Source: CAVVVS01 sp963751355 (GTDB lineage: Bacteria > Bacteroidota > Ignavibacteria > Ignavibacteriales > Ignavibacteriaceae). Taken from it: DNA of 64,000 bases. The stretch lies in contig CAVVVS010000137.1 of the NCBI GenBank assembly GCA_963751355.1, forward strand, positions 62,001 through 126,000, in the 5' to 3' direction. Below, piece by piece: positions 1 through 8,606 of this stretch. Each line of letters opens with the position of its first letter. The first letter of the stretch is position 1. The notes beneath the pieces were generated by a model. The model was not told the DNA's origin and made no database searches. It saw nothing but the letters and a program-made list of their open reading frames with translations. The translations under genes and the position numbers were made by a program.

Positions 1-1
1 C

Positions 2-1315
2 TCTGTCTTCGCAATTTTATTTTTTGTCTTTGCGCAAGGAGCGCTGCTTAAAGGAGGCGGCAAAGTAATTTCGGTTGCTACCGGGAATGCAATTTCGGTT
101 GACGGTGTTGTGTTTGCTATGACCGCGGGATTTATTATCTACAGTTTTTTCGGTGGTTTAATTGCTTCGGCTTACGCAAATTTTATACAGGCGTTAATGA
201 TTATTGTTCTTTCTTTTATGCTAATTCCTTCTGGGCTGCATGTTATAGGAGGATTTAACGGATTGCATAAATTACTTCCCAAAGATTTTTTCCATCTTTA
301 CAGCAGCAATTTGGGAATAGGGGCATTTACAATTTTAATGCTGGCTTTAAATGGTGTTGTAGGAATTACTGCGCAGCCCCACATGATTTCTATGTGCGCA
401 ACCGGAAATACCGAACGTGCAGGTCGTGTTGGTCAAACTTATGGCTCTTTTGTTAAAAGATTGGTTACTATTGGGTGGGCATTAACAGGGCTGATAGTAG
501 CGGCAATTATCATACAAGACGGGCAGCATTTAAAAGATCCTGAAATGGCATTCGGTTATGCATCGAGAGTTCTTCTGATGCCGGGTCTTACGGGTTTAAT
601 GATTGCTTCCGTGCTTGCAGCTAATATGTCTTCCGCTTCTAATTTTATGGTGAACACGGGAGCTTTGTTTACTCAAAATATTTATAAAGCATTCATAAAT
701 AAAGACGCTACCGATAAACAGCTTTTGTGGATGGGAAGATATTCCGGTTTCGCTTTAACTATTTTGGGTGTTGCCTTTGCAATCTATATAAGTAATGTTC
801 TTCAGGCATTTTTGTTTATTGAAACTATTTCCGCTTTTATGGGAATAATGATTTTCGGCGGAATTTTGTGGAAGAGAGCCAATCGTTACGGAGCTATTGG
901 GGGAGTTATTTCTGCTTTTGTCATTTATTATTTCCTAAATTATTTATCAACTGGGAATGTAAGTCTGGTATATGCATGGACTCCTGGAACTTTCGGATGG
1001 GCAATGCTGGTGGGTTTTGCTTTTTTTATTCTGGTCAGCTTGGTAACTAAAAAAGAAAACGACGAAAGAATAGACAAATTTTTCGACAATATGCAGCGAT
1101 TGACGGATACCGAGGTTGTTGAAAAAGAAGGCAAAAAACCACTTGCTTCGAAATACGGTAAGGATTTGATACTTGTAGATTTACCTGGATGGCTTAAAAA
1201 AGAAAGAAGAGTTAATTTTATAAAGCGCTATAAAGAGGATTGGCGAGGTTTTATCCTTGCATCATGCTTTGTCGTTTTGCTTGTTGTGGTTGCCTGGTTT
1301 ATTATTTCATTATAA
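2..1315 (+). CDS. Sodium:solute symporter (SSS family), 5'-truncated by the window edge
   Basis: Carries a solute into the cytoplasm with Na+; the solute cannot be read from sequence, but the adjoining NagA-type gene makes an amino sugar or related sugar a reasonable guess. The reading frame is open to the first bases of the window, so the start codon lies outside; about 437 residues are visible. They contain many hydrophobic helices separated by short loops, with small-residue-rich segments such as ANFIQALMIIVLS and LAANMSSASNFMVNTGALF that are typical of the SSS (TC 2.A.21) core. A charged cytoplasmic stretch (about residues 340-405 of the visible part) precedes a last helix ending in WFIISL. 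The stop at 1313-1315 is followed 60 bases later by the nagA-like gene, so the two are probably co-transcribed. Family is secure; substrate unknown. Confidence 0.87.
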   Translation, partial: SVFAILFFVFAQGALLKGGGKVISVATGNAISVDGVVFAMTAGFIIYSFFGGLIASAYANFIQALMIIVLSFMLIPSGLHVIGGFNGLHKLLPKDFFHLYSSNLGIGAFTILMLALNGVVGITAQPHMISMCATGNTERAGRVGQTYGSFVKRLVTIGWALTGLIVAAIIIQDGQHLKDPEMAFGYASRVLLMPGLTGLMIASVLAANMSSASNFMVNTGALFTQNIYKAFINKDATDKQLLWMGRYSGFALTILGVAFAIYISNVLQAFLFIETISAFMGIMIFGGILWKRANRYGAIGGVISAFVIYYFLNYLSTGNVSLVYAWTPGTFGWAMLVGFAFFILVSLVTKKENDERIDKFFDNMQRLTDTEVVEKEGKKPLASKYGKDLILVDLPGWLKKERRVNFIKRYKEDWRGFILASCFVVLLVVVAWFIISL

Positions 1316-1374
1316 AAATGAATTGAAAAATTGTATTTTCACATATGTTTTGAGAATTAAAAAGGAAAAGAATT

Positions 1375-2292
1375 TTGGCAAATAATTTTTTCGATTTGCA
1401 GATTAACGGTTATGCGGGAGTAGATTTCAATAGAAACGAATTGACTATAGAATCGCTTAATACAGCATGCGGGAAATTAAAAGAAGACGGTATTAAAGGT
1501 ATTCTTGCAACTATAATTACGGCTGATTTCGAAGATATGAAATTACGTTTAAAGCAGATTGCAAAATTTAGAAACGAAGATGATTTGATTAAAGAAATAA
1601 TTTACGGAATTCATATTGAAGGACCGTTCTTAAATGATCAGCCGGGTTTTAGAGGAGCGCACTCGCCGGAATACATTTGTCCAGCGGATGTTGACAAAAT
1701 GAAATACCTTCTTGATGCGGCGGATGGATTAACCAAAATTGTTACTCTTTCACCCGAAGTTGATAATGGTTTTAATGTAACAAAAATGCTTGCCGAAAAT
1801 AATATTGTTGTATCCGCCGGTCATTGCAACGCGACAATTGACAAGTTAAAAGGAGCTATAGACGCAGGATTAAGTATGTTTACTCATTTAGGAAACGGAT
1901 GCCCGCAGTCCATGCACCGCCATAACAATATTATTCAAAGAGCACTTTTTCTTAGGGATAAAATGAAGTTCTGTTTTATTGCTGATGGAATTCATATTCC
2001 CTTTTTTGCACTGAAAAATTATTTGGATTTAGCCGGTTTTGAAAAGTGCATAATTGTTACGGATGCAATGGCAGCCAGCGGAGCCGTCCCTGGAAAATAT
2101 ACTCTCGGGGATATAGTTTTAGAAGTTGGTGAAGATCGAATTGTGCGTGAACTAGTTAAATCCAACTTTGCAGGTTCGGCTGTTACAATGAAAAAAAACA
2201 AAGAAAATTTAATGATTAAATTAGGAATAGATGAAAACGATGCAGTGAGATTGACATATATTAATCCAAGGAAAGTAATCGGGATTATTTAA
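1375..2292 (+). CDS. nagA: N-acetylglucosamine-6-phosphate deacetylase-like amidohydrolase (NagA family), TTG start
   Basis: Predicted to remove acetate from N-acetylglucosamine-6-phosphate in the cytoplasm, feeding GlcN6P to a deaminase. Motifs appear in NagA order: HIEGP (residues 80-84, metal-binding Glu82), SAGHCNAT with His150, THLGNG with His171, IADGIH with His207 and catalytic VTDA with Asp230, then FAGSAVTM near the end. At 305 residues it is shorter than E. coli NagA (about 380), mainly because it starts directly at the DLQINGYAGVDFN strand and lacks most of the small N-terminal beta domain. The TTG start is preferred because a purine-rich AAAAGGAAAAG lies just upstream and no ATG fits. 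It sits downstream of the symporter and upstream of an acetylesterase and a broken GlcN6P-deaminase-like gene, which fits an amino-sugar role. Exact substrate is inferred. Confidence 0.85.
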   Translation: MANNFFDLQINGYAGVDFNRNELTIESLNTACGKLKEDGIKGILATIITADFEDMKLRLKQIAKFRNEDDLIKEIIYGIHIEGPFLNDQPGFRGAHSPEYICPADVDKMKYLLDAADGLTKIVTLSPEVDNGFNVTKMLAENNIVVSAGHCNATIDKLKGAIDAGLSMFTHLGNGCPQSMHRHNNIIQRALFLRDKMKFCFIADGIHIPFFALKNYLDLAGFEKCIIVTDAMAASGAVPGKYTLGDIVLEVGEDRIVRELVKSNFAGSAVTMKKNKENLMIKLGIDENDAVRLTYINPRKVIGII

Positions 2293-2357
2293 TTAATTAG
2301 TATAGATAGATTGGAAAAGAATAAAATATCTTTAAAAAATTGTTAGGCAAATTTAAA

Positions 2358-3878
2358 ATGAAAAAATTCATTCTATTTTATTTAGCTTATTTTTTAATAA
2401 GCATATCTATTACGACTGCAGATATAAAACTGCCTTCAATATTCGGAAGCCACATGGTTATTCAGCAAAATACTAATGTAGCTATTTGGGGCTGGGCTGA
2501 TTCTGGTGAAATTGTTACAGTAAAAGGAAACTGGATGAAAAATGCTGTTTCGGTTCAGACGGATAAAAGCGGTAAATGGTTATTGCAAATTAAATCTCCC
2601 AAAGCCGGAGGTCCTTTTCAAATTATTATTGCAGGGAAAAATAAAATTGTTTTGAATGATGTGTTAACCGGTGAAATCTGGCTTGCTTCCGGTCAGTCGA
2701 ATATGTCTTTCCCTTTGAAAAAATCCGACAACGCAGAAAATGAAATTGAAAACGCAAATTATCCCGAAATACGTTTGTTTCAGGTAGAGCGTACATATTC
2801 AGTTGAACCGGTAATGGATTGTGGCGGGATGTGGATGAAATGTTCGCCGGAATCTGTAAAAGATTTTTCTGCTGTTGAATATTTTTTCGGAAGAAAAATT
2901 TATAAAGAATTAAATGTACCTGTCGGATTGATCAATTCTAGCAGAGGTAATACACCCATTGAAGCATGGATGGATGCAAAAATTCTTAAAGCTGATCCCG
3001 ATCTTTCGTCAATATTTGAATTATGGAAGAAATGGGGACTAGAATACTCGGACTCTGAAAGAGTTTATAACATTAAATATGAAGAATGGGAGAAAGCAAA
3101 AGAGGCTCTCAAAACCGGAATTGAAGAGCCAAAAAAACCAAATTCAGTTAATAATATTCAAAAACAATTTCGCAGACCAGGCGTATTGTTTAATGCAATG
3201 ATTGTTCCATTAATTCCGTTTACAATAAGAGGGATTATTTGGTATCAAGGAGAAAACAACATTGATCGTCCTATCCTATATCGGAAAGCATTCCCTTTAT
3301 TAATTTCCGATTGGCGTGCCAGGTGGCATCTCGACGATTTCCCGTTTTATTTTGTTCAGATTGCACCTTATGACAATATTGTAAATAACAACGGTGCTTC
3401 TTTTTTAAGGGAAGCGCAAATGATGACTATGAGTGTTCCGAATACCGGTATGGCTGTAACTGTTGATATCGGCAATATTCATAACATACATCCTACCGAT
3501 AAAAAGGATGTAGGAAATCGTTTAGCTCTTTGGGCACTGGCTAAAACTTATGGTTTCAAAAGTATCGTTTATTCGGGACCGATTTATAAGTCGATGATAA
3601 TAGAAGGAAATAAAATACGTTTGTATTTTGATCATATAGGATCGGGATTGGCGAAGAGAGGAAAAGAATTAACTCAATTTGAAATCTCCGGAAAGAATAA
3701 AAAATTTTACAAAGCAAAAGCAGTAATCGATGGAACAACCGTTGTAGTTCACAGTGATGAGGTTCCAAACCCTGTAGCTGTTAGATACAGTTGGGATATC
3801 ACGGTTGTACCGAATCTATTTAATAAGGAAGGATTGCCTACGGCGCCTTTCAGAACGGATAGCTGGAAATTTAATTGA
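2358..3878 (+). CDS. Sialate O-acetylesterase-like SGNH hydrolase, exported (copy 1)
   Basis: Likely removes O-acetyl groups from sugars in the periplasm or outside. The N-terminus (MKKFILFYLAYFLISISITTA) is a signal peptide. An upstream in-frame TTG at 2340 exists, but ATG 2358 gives a normal signal sequence. A small beta-sandwich comes first (KLPSIFGSHMVIQQ), then block I GEIWLASGQSNM with the nucleophilic Ser near residue 114, an IWYQGENN segment, and the C-terminal Asp/His block VDIGNIHNIHPTDKKDVGNRL. This arrangement is that of the SASA family (PF03629). About 506 residues is normal. It is a close paralogue of the gene at 13356-14897, and a third, degraded copy lies near 17.8 kb. Substrate may be any acetylated sugar, not necessarily sialic acid. 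Confidence 0.87.
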   Translation: MKKFILFYLAYFLISISITTADIKLPSIFGSHMVIQQNTNVAIWGWADSGEIVTVKGNWMKNAVSVQTDKSGKWLLQIKSPKAGGPFQIIIAGKNKIVLNDVLTGEIWLASGQSNMSFPLKKSDNAENEIENANYPEIRLFQVERTYSVEPVMDCGGMWMKCSPESVKDFSAVEYFFGRKIYKELNVPVGLINSSRGNTPIEAWMDAKILKADPDLSSIFELWKKWGLEYSDSERVYNIKYEEWEKAKEALKTGIEEPKKPNSVNNIQKQFRRPGVLFNAMIVPLIPFTIRGIIWYQGENNIDRPILYRKAFPLLISDWRARWHLDDFPFYFVQIAPYDNIVNNNGASFLREAQMMTMSVPNTGMAVTVDIGNIHNIHPTDKKDVGNRLALWALAKTYGFKSIVYSGPIYKSMIIEGNKIRLYFDHIGSGLAKRGKELTQFEISGKNKKFYKAKAVIDGTTVVVHSDEVPNPVAVRYSWDITVVPNLFNKEGLPTAPFRTDSWKFN

Positions 3879-4087
3879 ATTCGTTAAGAAGCATAGATTT
3901 TGAGAAACTGGTACAGTGTAAGATTTGAATTAATGTAATTCTTTTATTTATTCTTTTGTAGTCAAAAAAATATAAACGAATCTCCTTAAATTATTATACC
4001 GTAAAAAATTATTTTACTCATTATTGACATAAGAATTGTATGAATGTTTATTGTGATAATAAAATAAATAAAGGTAGGAGTTAAATA

Positions 4088-4984
4088 ATGCAAGCGGTCA
4101 TACCTGAAGAATTATATAATTGGTGTAAAATTCCTGTAGACAAATTAGAAAACAATTCATCAGCAAAAATTCCTTACAGAATTTGTAAAGATTCTTTCTA
4201 GATAGGCGAGATAATGGCACGTGAGCTTGTTGACGAGATTAAAAGAAATAATGATGAAAACAAGAGAACCAGAGCTATAATACCTTGCGGACCAAGCTGC
4301 TGGTATGAACCCTTTACAAGAATTATTAATGATGAACGGGTGAATTTGAAAAACTTTGTTGTTTTTCATATGGATGAATGTTTGGATTGGCAGGGACGTG
4401 AGCTTCCTAGAAACCATCCGTATTCTTTTAGGGGATTTATGGAAAAGAAATTTTATGCTCCAGTGATTAACGAATTGGAAGTACCCATTGAAAACCGTTT
4501 TTGGATTAACGGGAGTAACATTGAGGAGCTAAAACTGAAAATTAATGAAACACCGATTGATATAGCATACGGAGGATGGGGACAGGACGGCCATATTCCC
4601 TACTATCAAACAAGGCGTCATCCGTTTAGCCGAATTACACTGAATGAACTCCGTAATTCTACACTAAGGATTCAGGAAAATAATATTGACACTATAGTAG
4701 CATTAGCTCATAGAACATTTGGTGCAGCTTATTAATTTGTCCCTCCCATGTCCGTAACTCTCGGCTTAAAAGAATGTTTATCCGCAAAAAAAGTACGGCT
4801 TTTCAGTGATACAGGAGCTTGGAAACAAACAGCCTTCCGGGTAGCACTCTTCAGTCCCGTAACAACAGAATATCCGATTACTCTATTGCAGGAGCACAGC
4901 GACGCACTTCTTACTGCTACGGTTGAAACGGCTTCACATCCGATAAGTGAACACCCGGAATGGGATTTCGGATTAAACAAATAA
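4088..4984 (+). pseudogene. Glucosamine-6-phosphate deaminase/isomerase-like gene (NagB superfamily) with two in-frame stops
   Basis: One reading frame runs 298 codons and is broken only by TAG at 4199-4201 and TAA at 4733-4735; the frame never shifts. The three pieces join into a complete NagB-superfamily protein: MQAVIPEELYNWCKIPVD, then MARELVDEIKR, PCGPSCWYEPF, FHMDECLDWQG, the active-site-like GGWGQDGHI, and after the second stop FVPPMSVTLGLKE, DTGAWKQTAFRVALF and an ISEHPEW tail. Each stop could come from one substitution (for example CAA to TAA before FVPPM). A good ribosome site, AGGTAGGAG, precedes ATG 4088, and the PfkB gene follows 9 bases after the end. As read, no full-length deaminase can be made, which would leave the neighbouring NagA without its partner here. 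Either real early decay, stop readthrough, or sequence error. Confidence 0.8.
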
Positions 4985-4993
4985 AATAATGTA

Positions 4994-6055
4994 ATGAGAA
5001 AGAACGAACAGATCGAATCTCTTAATATTGATATAAACAGGTGCAAATACAAAACTATAATTGGAACAGGCGGAATAGGTTCGGGGAAATTTTTTATGCT
5101 CAATGGCGAACATACTCTCGGAAGAGAAGAAAGCCGAAGCGGATATATACTCGATAGAAATGATTACTGTAAACTCCACATCATATCTTACTACGTGAAA
5201 ACTCTTTTAGGAAAAGATTTCAAAGTTATTCCGGTAGGTAAAGTTGGAGCTGATGATATCGGAGCAAATCTTATTAAAGAAATGGATGAAGCCGGTTTGG
5301 ACATAAGGTATGTGGAAACCGACGACTCAAGAACTACTCTTTTTTCTTTTTGTCTTATTTATCCCGATAGTAGCGGCGGTATTTTGACAACCGATAATTC
5401 TGCAAGCTCCTCCGTCAATGAATCTACTATTTCAAAAGTTGAGAATGAATTTAAAAATTATGCGGGAAGAGGTGTTGTTTTTTCAGTGCCCGAAGTACCG
5501 CTCAAAGTAAGAGAAAAATTACTTAAATATGGGAGACAATATGAATTTTTATGTGTCGCTTCCTTCACTTCCGAAGAAATGAATACAGTCATGAAATCTA
5601 ATATTTTGAAGAATGTTGACTTACTTGCAGTAAATCTTGATGAAGCTGCTTTTGCGGTTAAGAAAAAAGTTGATGAAACCGATACAAAGACTATTGTAGA
5701 TTTATCAATAGAAGCTTTCCAGGCGATCAATCCTGAAATTGCAATTTCAATTATAAGCGGTAAATATAGCAGCTGGTTATGGGATGGAAAAAGTGTTTTT
5801 CAACACCCTTCTTTAAAAGTGGGTGTAGTATATACAGCAGGAGCTGGTGATGCATTTCTTTCCGGTTTGGTTATTGGAATAACAGCAGGTTTATCTCTAA
5901 AAGAAGCACAGCAGTTAGCAGCTTTGACGGGCGGGGGTTCTGTTACTTCTCCTCACACAATTAATAAAGAAATGAACAGAGTTATATTAAATAAAATAGT
6001 GAAATCATCTTCGCTCACATTTTCAAAAAGTATTAATAAACTGTTGAAGGTTTAA
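4994..6055 (+). CDS. PfkB/ribokinase-family carbohydrate kinase
   Basis: Phosphorylates a sugar or sugar derivative with ATP in the cytoplasm. Family features: an N-terminal GTGGIGSG strand-turn (residues 24-31), PVGKVGADDIG around residues 80-90, and the PfkB signature YTAGAGDAFLSG with catalytic Asp286. 353 residues is a little longer than ribokinase because of an N-terminal extension. It begins 9 bases after the interrupted deaminase-like gene, so it probably belongs to the same transcript and pathway, perhaps acting on an amino-sugar or ketose intermediate. Start ATG 4994 follows a short AT-rich gap without a strong ribosome site, which suggests translational coupling to the upstream gene. 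Substrate cannot be assigned. Confidence 0.85.
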   Translation: MRKNEQIESLNIDINRCKYKTIIGTGGIGSGKFFMLNGEHTLGREESRSGYILDRNDYCKLHIISYYVKTLLGKDFKVIPVGKVGADDIGANLIKEMDEAGLDIRYVETDDSRTTLFSFCLIYPDSSGGILTTDNSASSSVNESTISKVENEFKNYAGRGVVFSVPEVPLKVREKLLKYGRQYEFLCVASFTSEEMNTVMKSNILKNVDLLAVNLDEAAFAVKKKVDETDTKTIVDLSIEAFQAINPEIAISIISGKYSSWLWDGKSVFQHPSLKVGVVYTAGAGDAFLSGLVIGITAGLSLKEAQQLAALTGGGSVTSPHTINKEMNRVILNKIVKSSSLTFSKSINKLLKV

Positions 6056-6128
6056 TGAGAGTATTGTCATGTGAATTATCTGGAAAATCGGATACGGCAA
6101 GAGAAAAAGAATTCATGGAGTTGGAGAA

Positions 6129-6531
6129 ATGGAAATAATATATAAAGATAACGTAAAAATAAGTGTTGAATCTGCAATTAAACTTTACAACGACTCAACA
6201 TTGGGTGAAAGAAGCCCCCGTTGACAGACCGGATATATTCAAAGGTATGCTGAGAAATTCTGATATTACTATTACAGCCTGGCACGGTAATCAACTGGTT
6301 GGAATATGCCGTACACTTACCGATTATACATATGTTGCATACTTTGCGGATCTTGCTGTTGATGTTGTGTATCAGAAAAAGGGGATCGGAAAAAAGCTTA
6401 TTGAAGAAACAAAAAAAAGACTCGGTAAAGAATGTATTATAGTTTTACTGGCGGCACCCAAAGCAAATGAATATTATATAAAGCTTGGTTTTGAAAATAA
6501 TCCAAGGGCTTGGGTGTTTAGAAGACATTGA
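6129..6531 (+). pseudogene. GNAT-family N-acetyltransferase with a +1 frameshift in a C-run
   Basis: GNAT enzymes move an acetyl group from acetyl-CoA to an amine. The natural start appears to be ATG 6129 (MEIIYKDNVKISVESAIKLY), preceded at good spacing by GGAG 6117-6120. This frame ends soon after LGERSP, while a second frame continues with VDRPDIFKGML, the acetyl-CoA loop region DLAVDVVYQKKGIGKKLIEE and the tail AAPKANEYYIKLGFE. Removing one C from CCCCC at 6215-6219 joins the two into a normal 133-residue GNAT. So the gene carries one extra base as read. It could be a sequencing error, a recent mutation or a length-variable run. The uninterrupted downstream part alone (6163-6531) would lack the first beta strand. 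Confidence 0.75.
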
Positions 6532-6550
6532 ATGAACAACCCGATTTTGA

Positions 6551-6600
6551 TACCATTAATTACTTACTCCTACCACATATTCCTTATTAATTGAAACATA
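6551..6600 (+). promoter_or_regulatory. Repeated intergenic motif, copy A
   Basis: This 383-base gap (6532-6914) holds no gene but contains a copy of a motif seen upstream of several units: an ATTACTT element, ACCACATATTCCTTATT and TTGAAACATA. It lies about 315 bases before the first beta-helix gene. An AT-rich AAATATTTTAGAATAC follows, resembling the stretch that follows the other copies. Function is inferred from recurrence only. Confidence 0.5.
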
Positions 6601-6914
6601 GTAATAAAATATTTTAGAATACATATAACAAAACAAAACTCTTAGTAATCCGTTGCAAAAACTCCGATAACAGTGATTATTACATAATCGGGATGTTAAA
6701 TTAATGTTTTTGTTTACAATTTAATTATAACGTTTAAGAATAATTAGAAGAAAATACTAGTGTAGCTATAAAGAATACCGTTTTTTTTCGTTAAAATGAC
6801 TCCCGTAATTTGGATTACTATCAATATAATATAATTAGATTATCAAAAGTTGAACGCAAATTAAAATTTGTTAATCCTCTGAAAATAATTGAAATTAAAT
6901 AAAAGGAATCACCT

Positions 6915-8546
6915 ATGAGAAAAGTAGTTACATATTTGACAGTTTTGTTTATGTCCCTTACAAGCAGTCTACTTTTTCCGAAAACGCATTATATTGCACC
7001 GGACGGCAATTACAAAAACAGCGGAACACGGGAGTCACCATTCGCATCAATTCAAATAGCTCATGATGTAGCGGAGCCGGGAGATACTCTTTGCCTTCGA
7101 GGAGGAAACTATTATCCTGATAATCAAACAATATTTTCCCAAAAAGGAAATGCATCTGCATATTTTGTACTAGTAAGTTATTCGGGTGAAATTCCGGTAA
7201 TTGATGGGATAAATATCCCTGATGGTAATATTAATCAGAGTTCAACGGTTACCTGGAATTTTAGCGGTGCAGAATATTGGAAGATAATAGGACCGATAAT
7301 ATTAACTAATGGTCGCGGTACCGGATTACTAGTAGATATGGGTCAATTTCTTGAATTTGATCGAATTGAAAGTTGTTACAACGGTTATCGTGCAGCACGT
7401 GCAGGTCACGGATTTATGATCTGGCAGGGAAGTGATATTACTTTTAACAATTGCGATGCCCACCATAATGCTAATCATCTTTGGAAAAACGGTGAAGATA
7501 AGGAAGGAAATCAATTTCAGCACGGCGACGGTTGGCGTATTTTTTCAGGTGCAAACATTCGACTTGAAGGATGCCGCAGCTGGCATAATTTAGATGATAA
7601 CTATGATTTATACGGTGCGGATAATCCAATCGAGCTTAATAATTGTTGGTCCGCATACGGAGGAAGAGATGATTCTCTTGGAACAGTTACAGGAGTACCG
7701 GGTAAGGACATGCCTCGGATCGACGGAAGCAATCTCTTATGGGGGAATGGAATAAAACTCGGTTACGATCAAGACAATGTAAAACATAAAGTTATTCGCT
7801 GCATAACATGGGGTAATAATGCTGCGGGTTTTCACATGAATCTTGGTCCGTCTGCTATTCTTAACTCCGTATCCTACAACAACAAAGTTTTCGGATTTGA
7901 TTATACAGACGGTAATAAACACGAGATGCACAATAACATAGAATTTGATAATAATTATGACAATCCTGGTTATCCTGAAACGATTGCGGATTTAAGTATC
8001 AGCGGTTATAATTCTTGGGACAGCACAATAAATATTTCTGTCTCTGACGATGATTTTATCAGCCTTGATGATACTGGTATGTTAAGTCCACGTAAGTCTG
8101 ACGGTAGTTTACCGGAAACCGAATTTTTGCATTTAGCCGAAGGAAGCGATTTGATTAATGCCGGCATCGATGTCGGACTTCCATTTTCCGGGAATGCACC
8201 GGATTTGGGAGCATTTGAATTAGAAAATGGAACGACTTATTTAGTATCTAATAGTCCTTCTGTACTGCCAAATAAATTGGATTTAGTTAATTATCCAAAT
8301 CCTTTTAATCCAATCACAACAGTGAAGTATACAATTCCTTATTCAGGAAATGTGGAAATAGCAGTATATGATATTACCGGAAGGAAAGTGTCGGATTTAT
8401 TTCAAGGCAATAAACGTGTAGGAACATATACATATATATGGAATGCAAGAAATAATAATGGTGATGAACTTACAAGCGGTGTGTATTTATTGAGTATAAA
8501 AGCAAAGAATTATTTCAAAACAATAAAGATGATGTATCTTAGATAA
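6915..8546 (+). CDS. Secreted right-handed beta-helix protein, PL9 polysaccharide-lyase-like, with C-terminal sorting domain
   Basis: Probably an extracellular lyase acting on a uronic-acid-containing glycan. A signal peptide (MRKVVTYLTVLFMSLTSSLLF) is followed by YIAPDGNYKNSGTRESPFAS, the usual start of PL9/DUF1565 helices. Central coils carry WHNLDDNYDLY (about residues 223-233), a paired-Asp site like the PL9 calcium site, and GNGIKLGY (about 278-285), where the Lys matches the position of the PL9 catalytic base. The C-terminal 90 residues (YPNPFNPITTVKYT through TIKMMYLR) form a FlgD-like type A type IX sorting domain. It heads a run of three such helices with small gaps, so a shared transcript from the promoter region at 6.6-6.9 kb is likely. 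PL9 membership needs a profile search; the fold and export are clear. Confidence 0.75.
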   Translation: MRKVVTYLTVLFMSLTSSLLFPKTHYIAPDGNYKNSGTRESPFASIQIAHDVAEPGDTLCLRGGNYYPDNQTIFSQKGNASAYFVLVSYSGEIPVIDGINIPDGNINQSSTVTWNFSGAEYWKIIGPIILTNGRGTGLLVDMGQFLEFDRIESCYNGYRAARAGHGFMIWQGSDITFNNCDAHHNANHLWKNGEDKEGNQFQHGDGWRIFSGANIRLEGCRSWHNLDDNYDLYGADNPIELNNCWSAYGGRDDSLGTVTGVPGKDMPRIDGSNLLWGNGIKLGYDQDNVKHKVIRCITWGNNAAGFHMNLGPSAILNSVSYNNKVFGFDYTDGNKHEMHNNIEFDNNYDNPGYPETIADLSISGYNSWDSTINISVSDDDFISLDDTGMLSPRKSDGSLPETEFLHLAEGSDLINAGIDVGLPFSGNAPDLGAFELENGTTYLVSNSPSVLPNKLDLVNYPNPFNPITTVKYTIPYSGNVEIAVYDITGRKVSDLFQGNKRVGTYTYIWNARNNNGDELTSGVYLLSIKAKNYFKTIKMMYLR

Positions 8547-8606
8547 CCTGAATTAAATTTAGCTAAGTCTATTAATTCATTTTATTAATTATTCTAGGGG
8601 ATATTA

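Noticed and set aside
940..1134. Minus-strand ORFs of 60-150 codons inside the + strand genes
   Set aside because: They are shadows in AT-rich coding sequence, lacking ribosome sites and family motifs, and each overlaps a convincing gene.
4024..4080. TTGACA at 4024-4029 as a -35 box of a promoter for the deaminase-like gene
   Set aside because: No good -10 at 16-18 bases; the best match (GATAAT) is 25 bases away.
4088..4984. Stop-codon reassignment as explanation of the interrupted deaminase-like gene
   Set aside because: Both TAG and TAA would have to be read through, while other genes here end normally with TAA, TAG and TGA.
6055..6138. A 27-codon ORF overlapping the kinase stop (TAATG) and reading into the acetyltransferase start
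   Set aside because: It is too short to support, has no known motif, and its last Met lies next to the more convincing acetyltransferase start.
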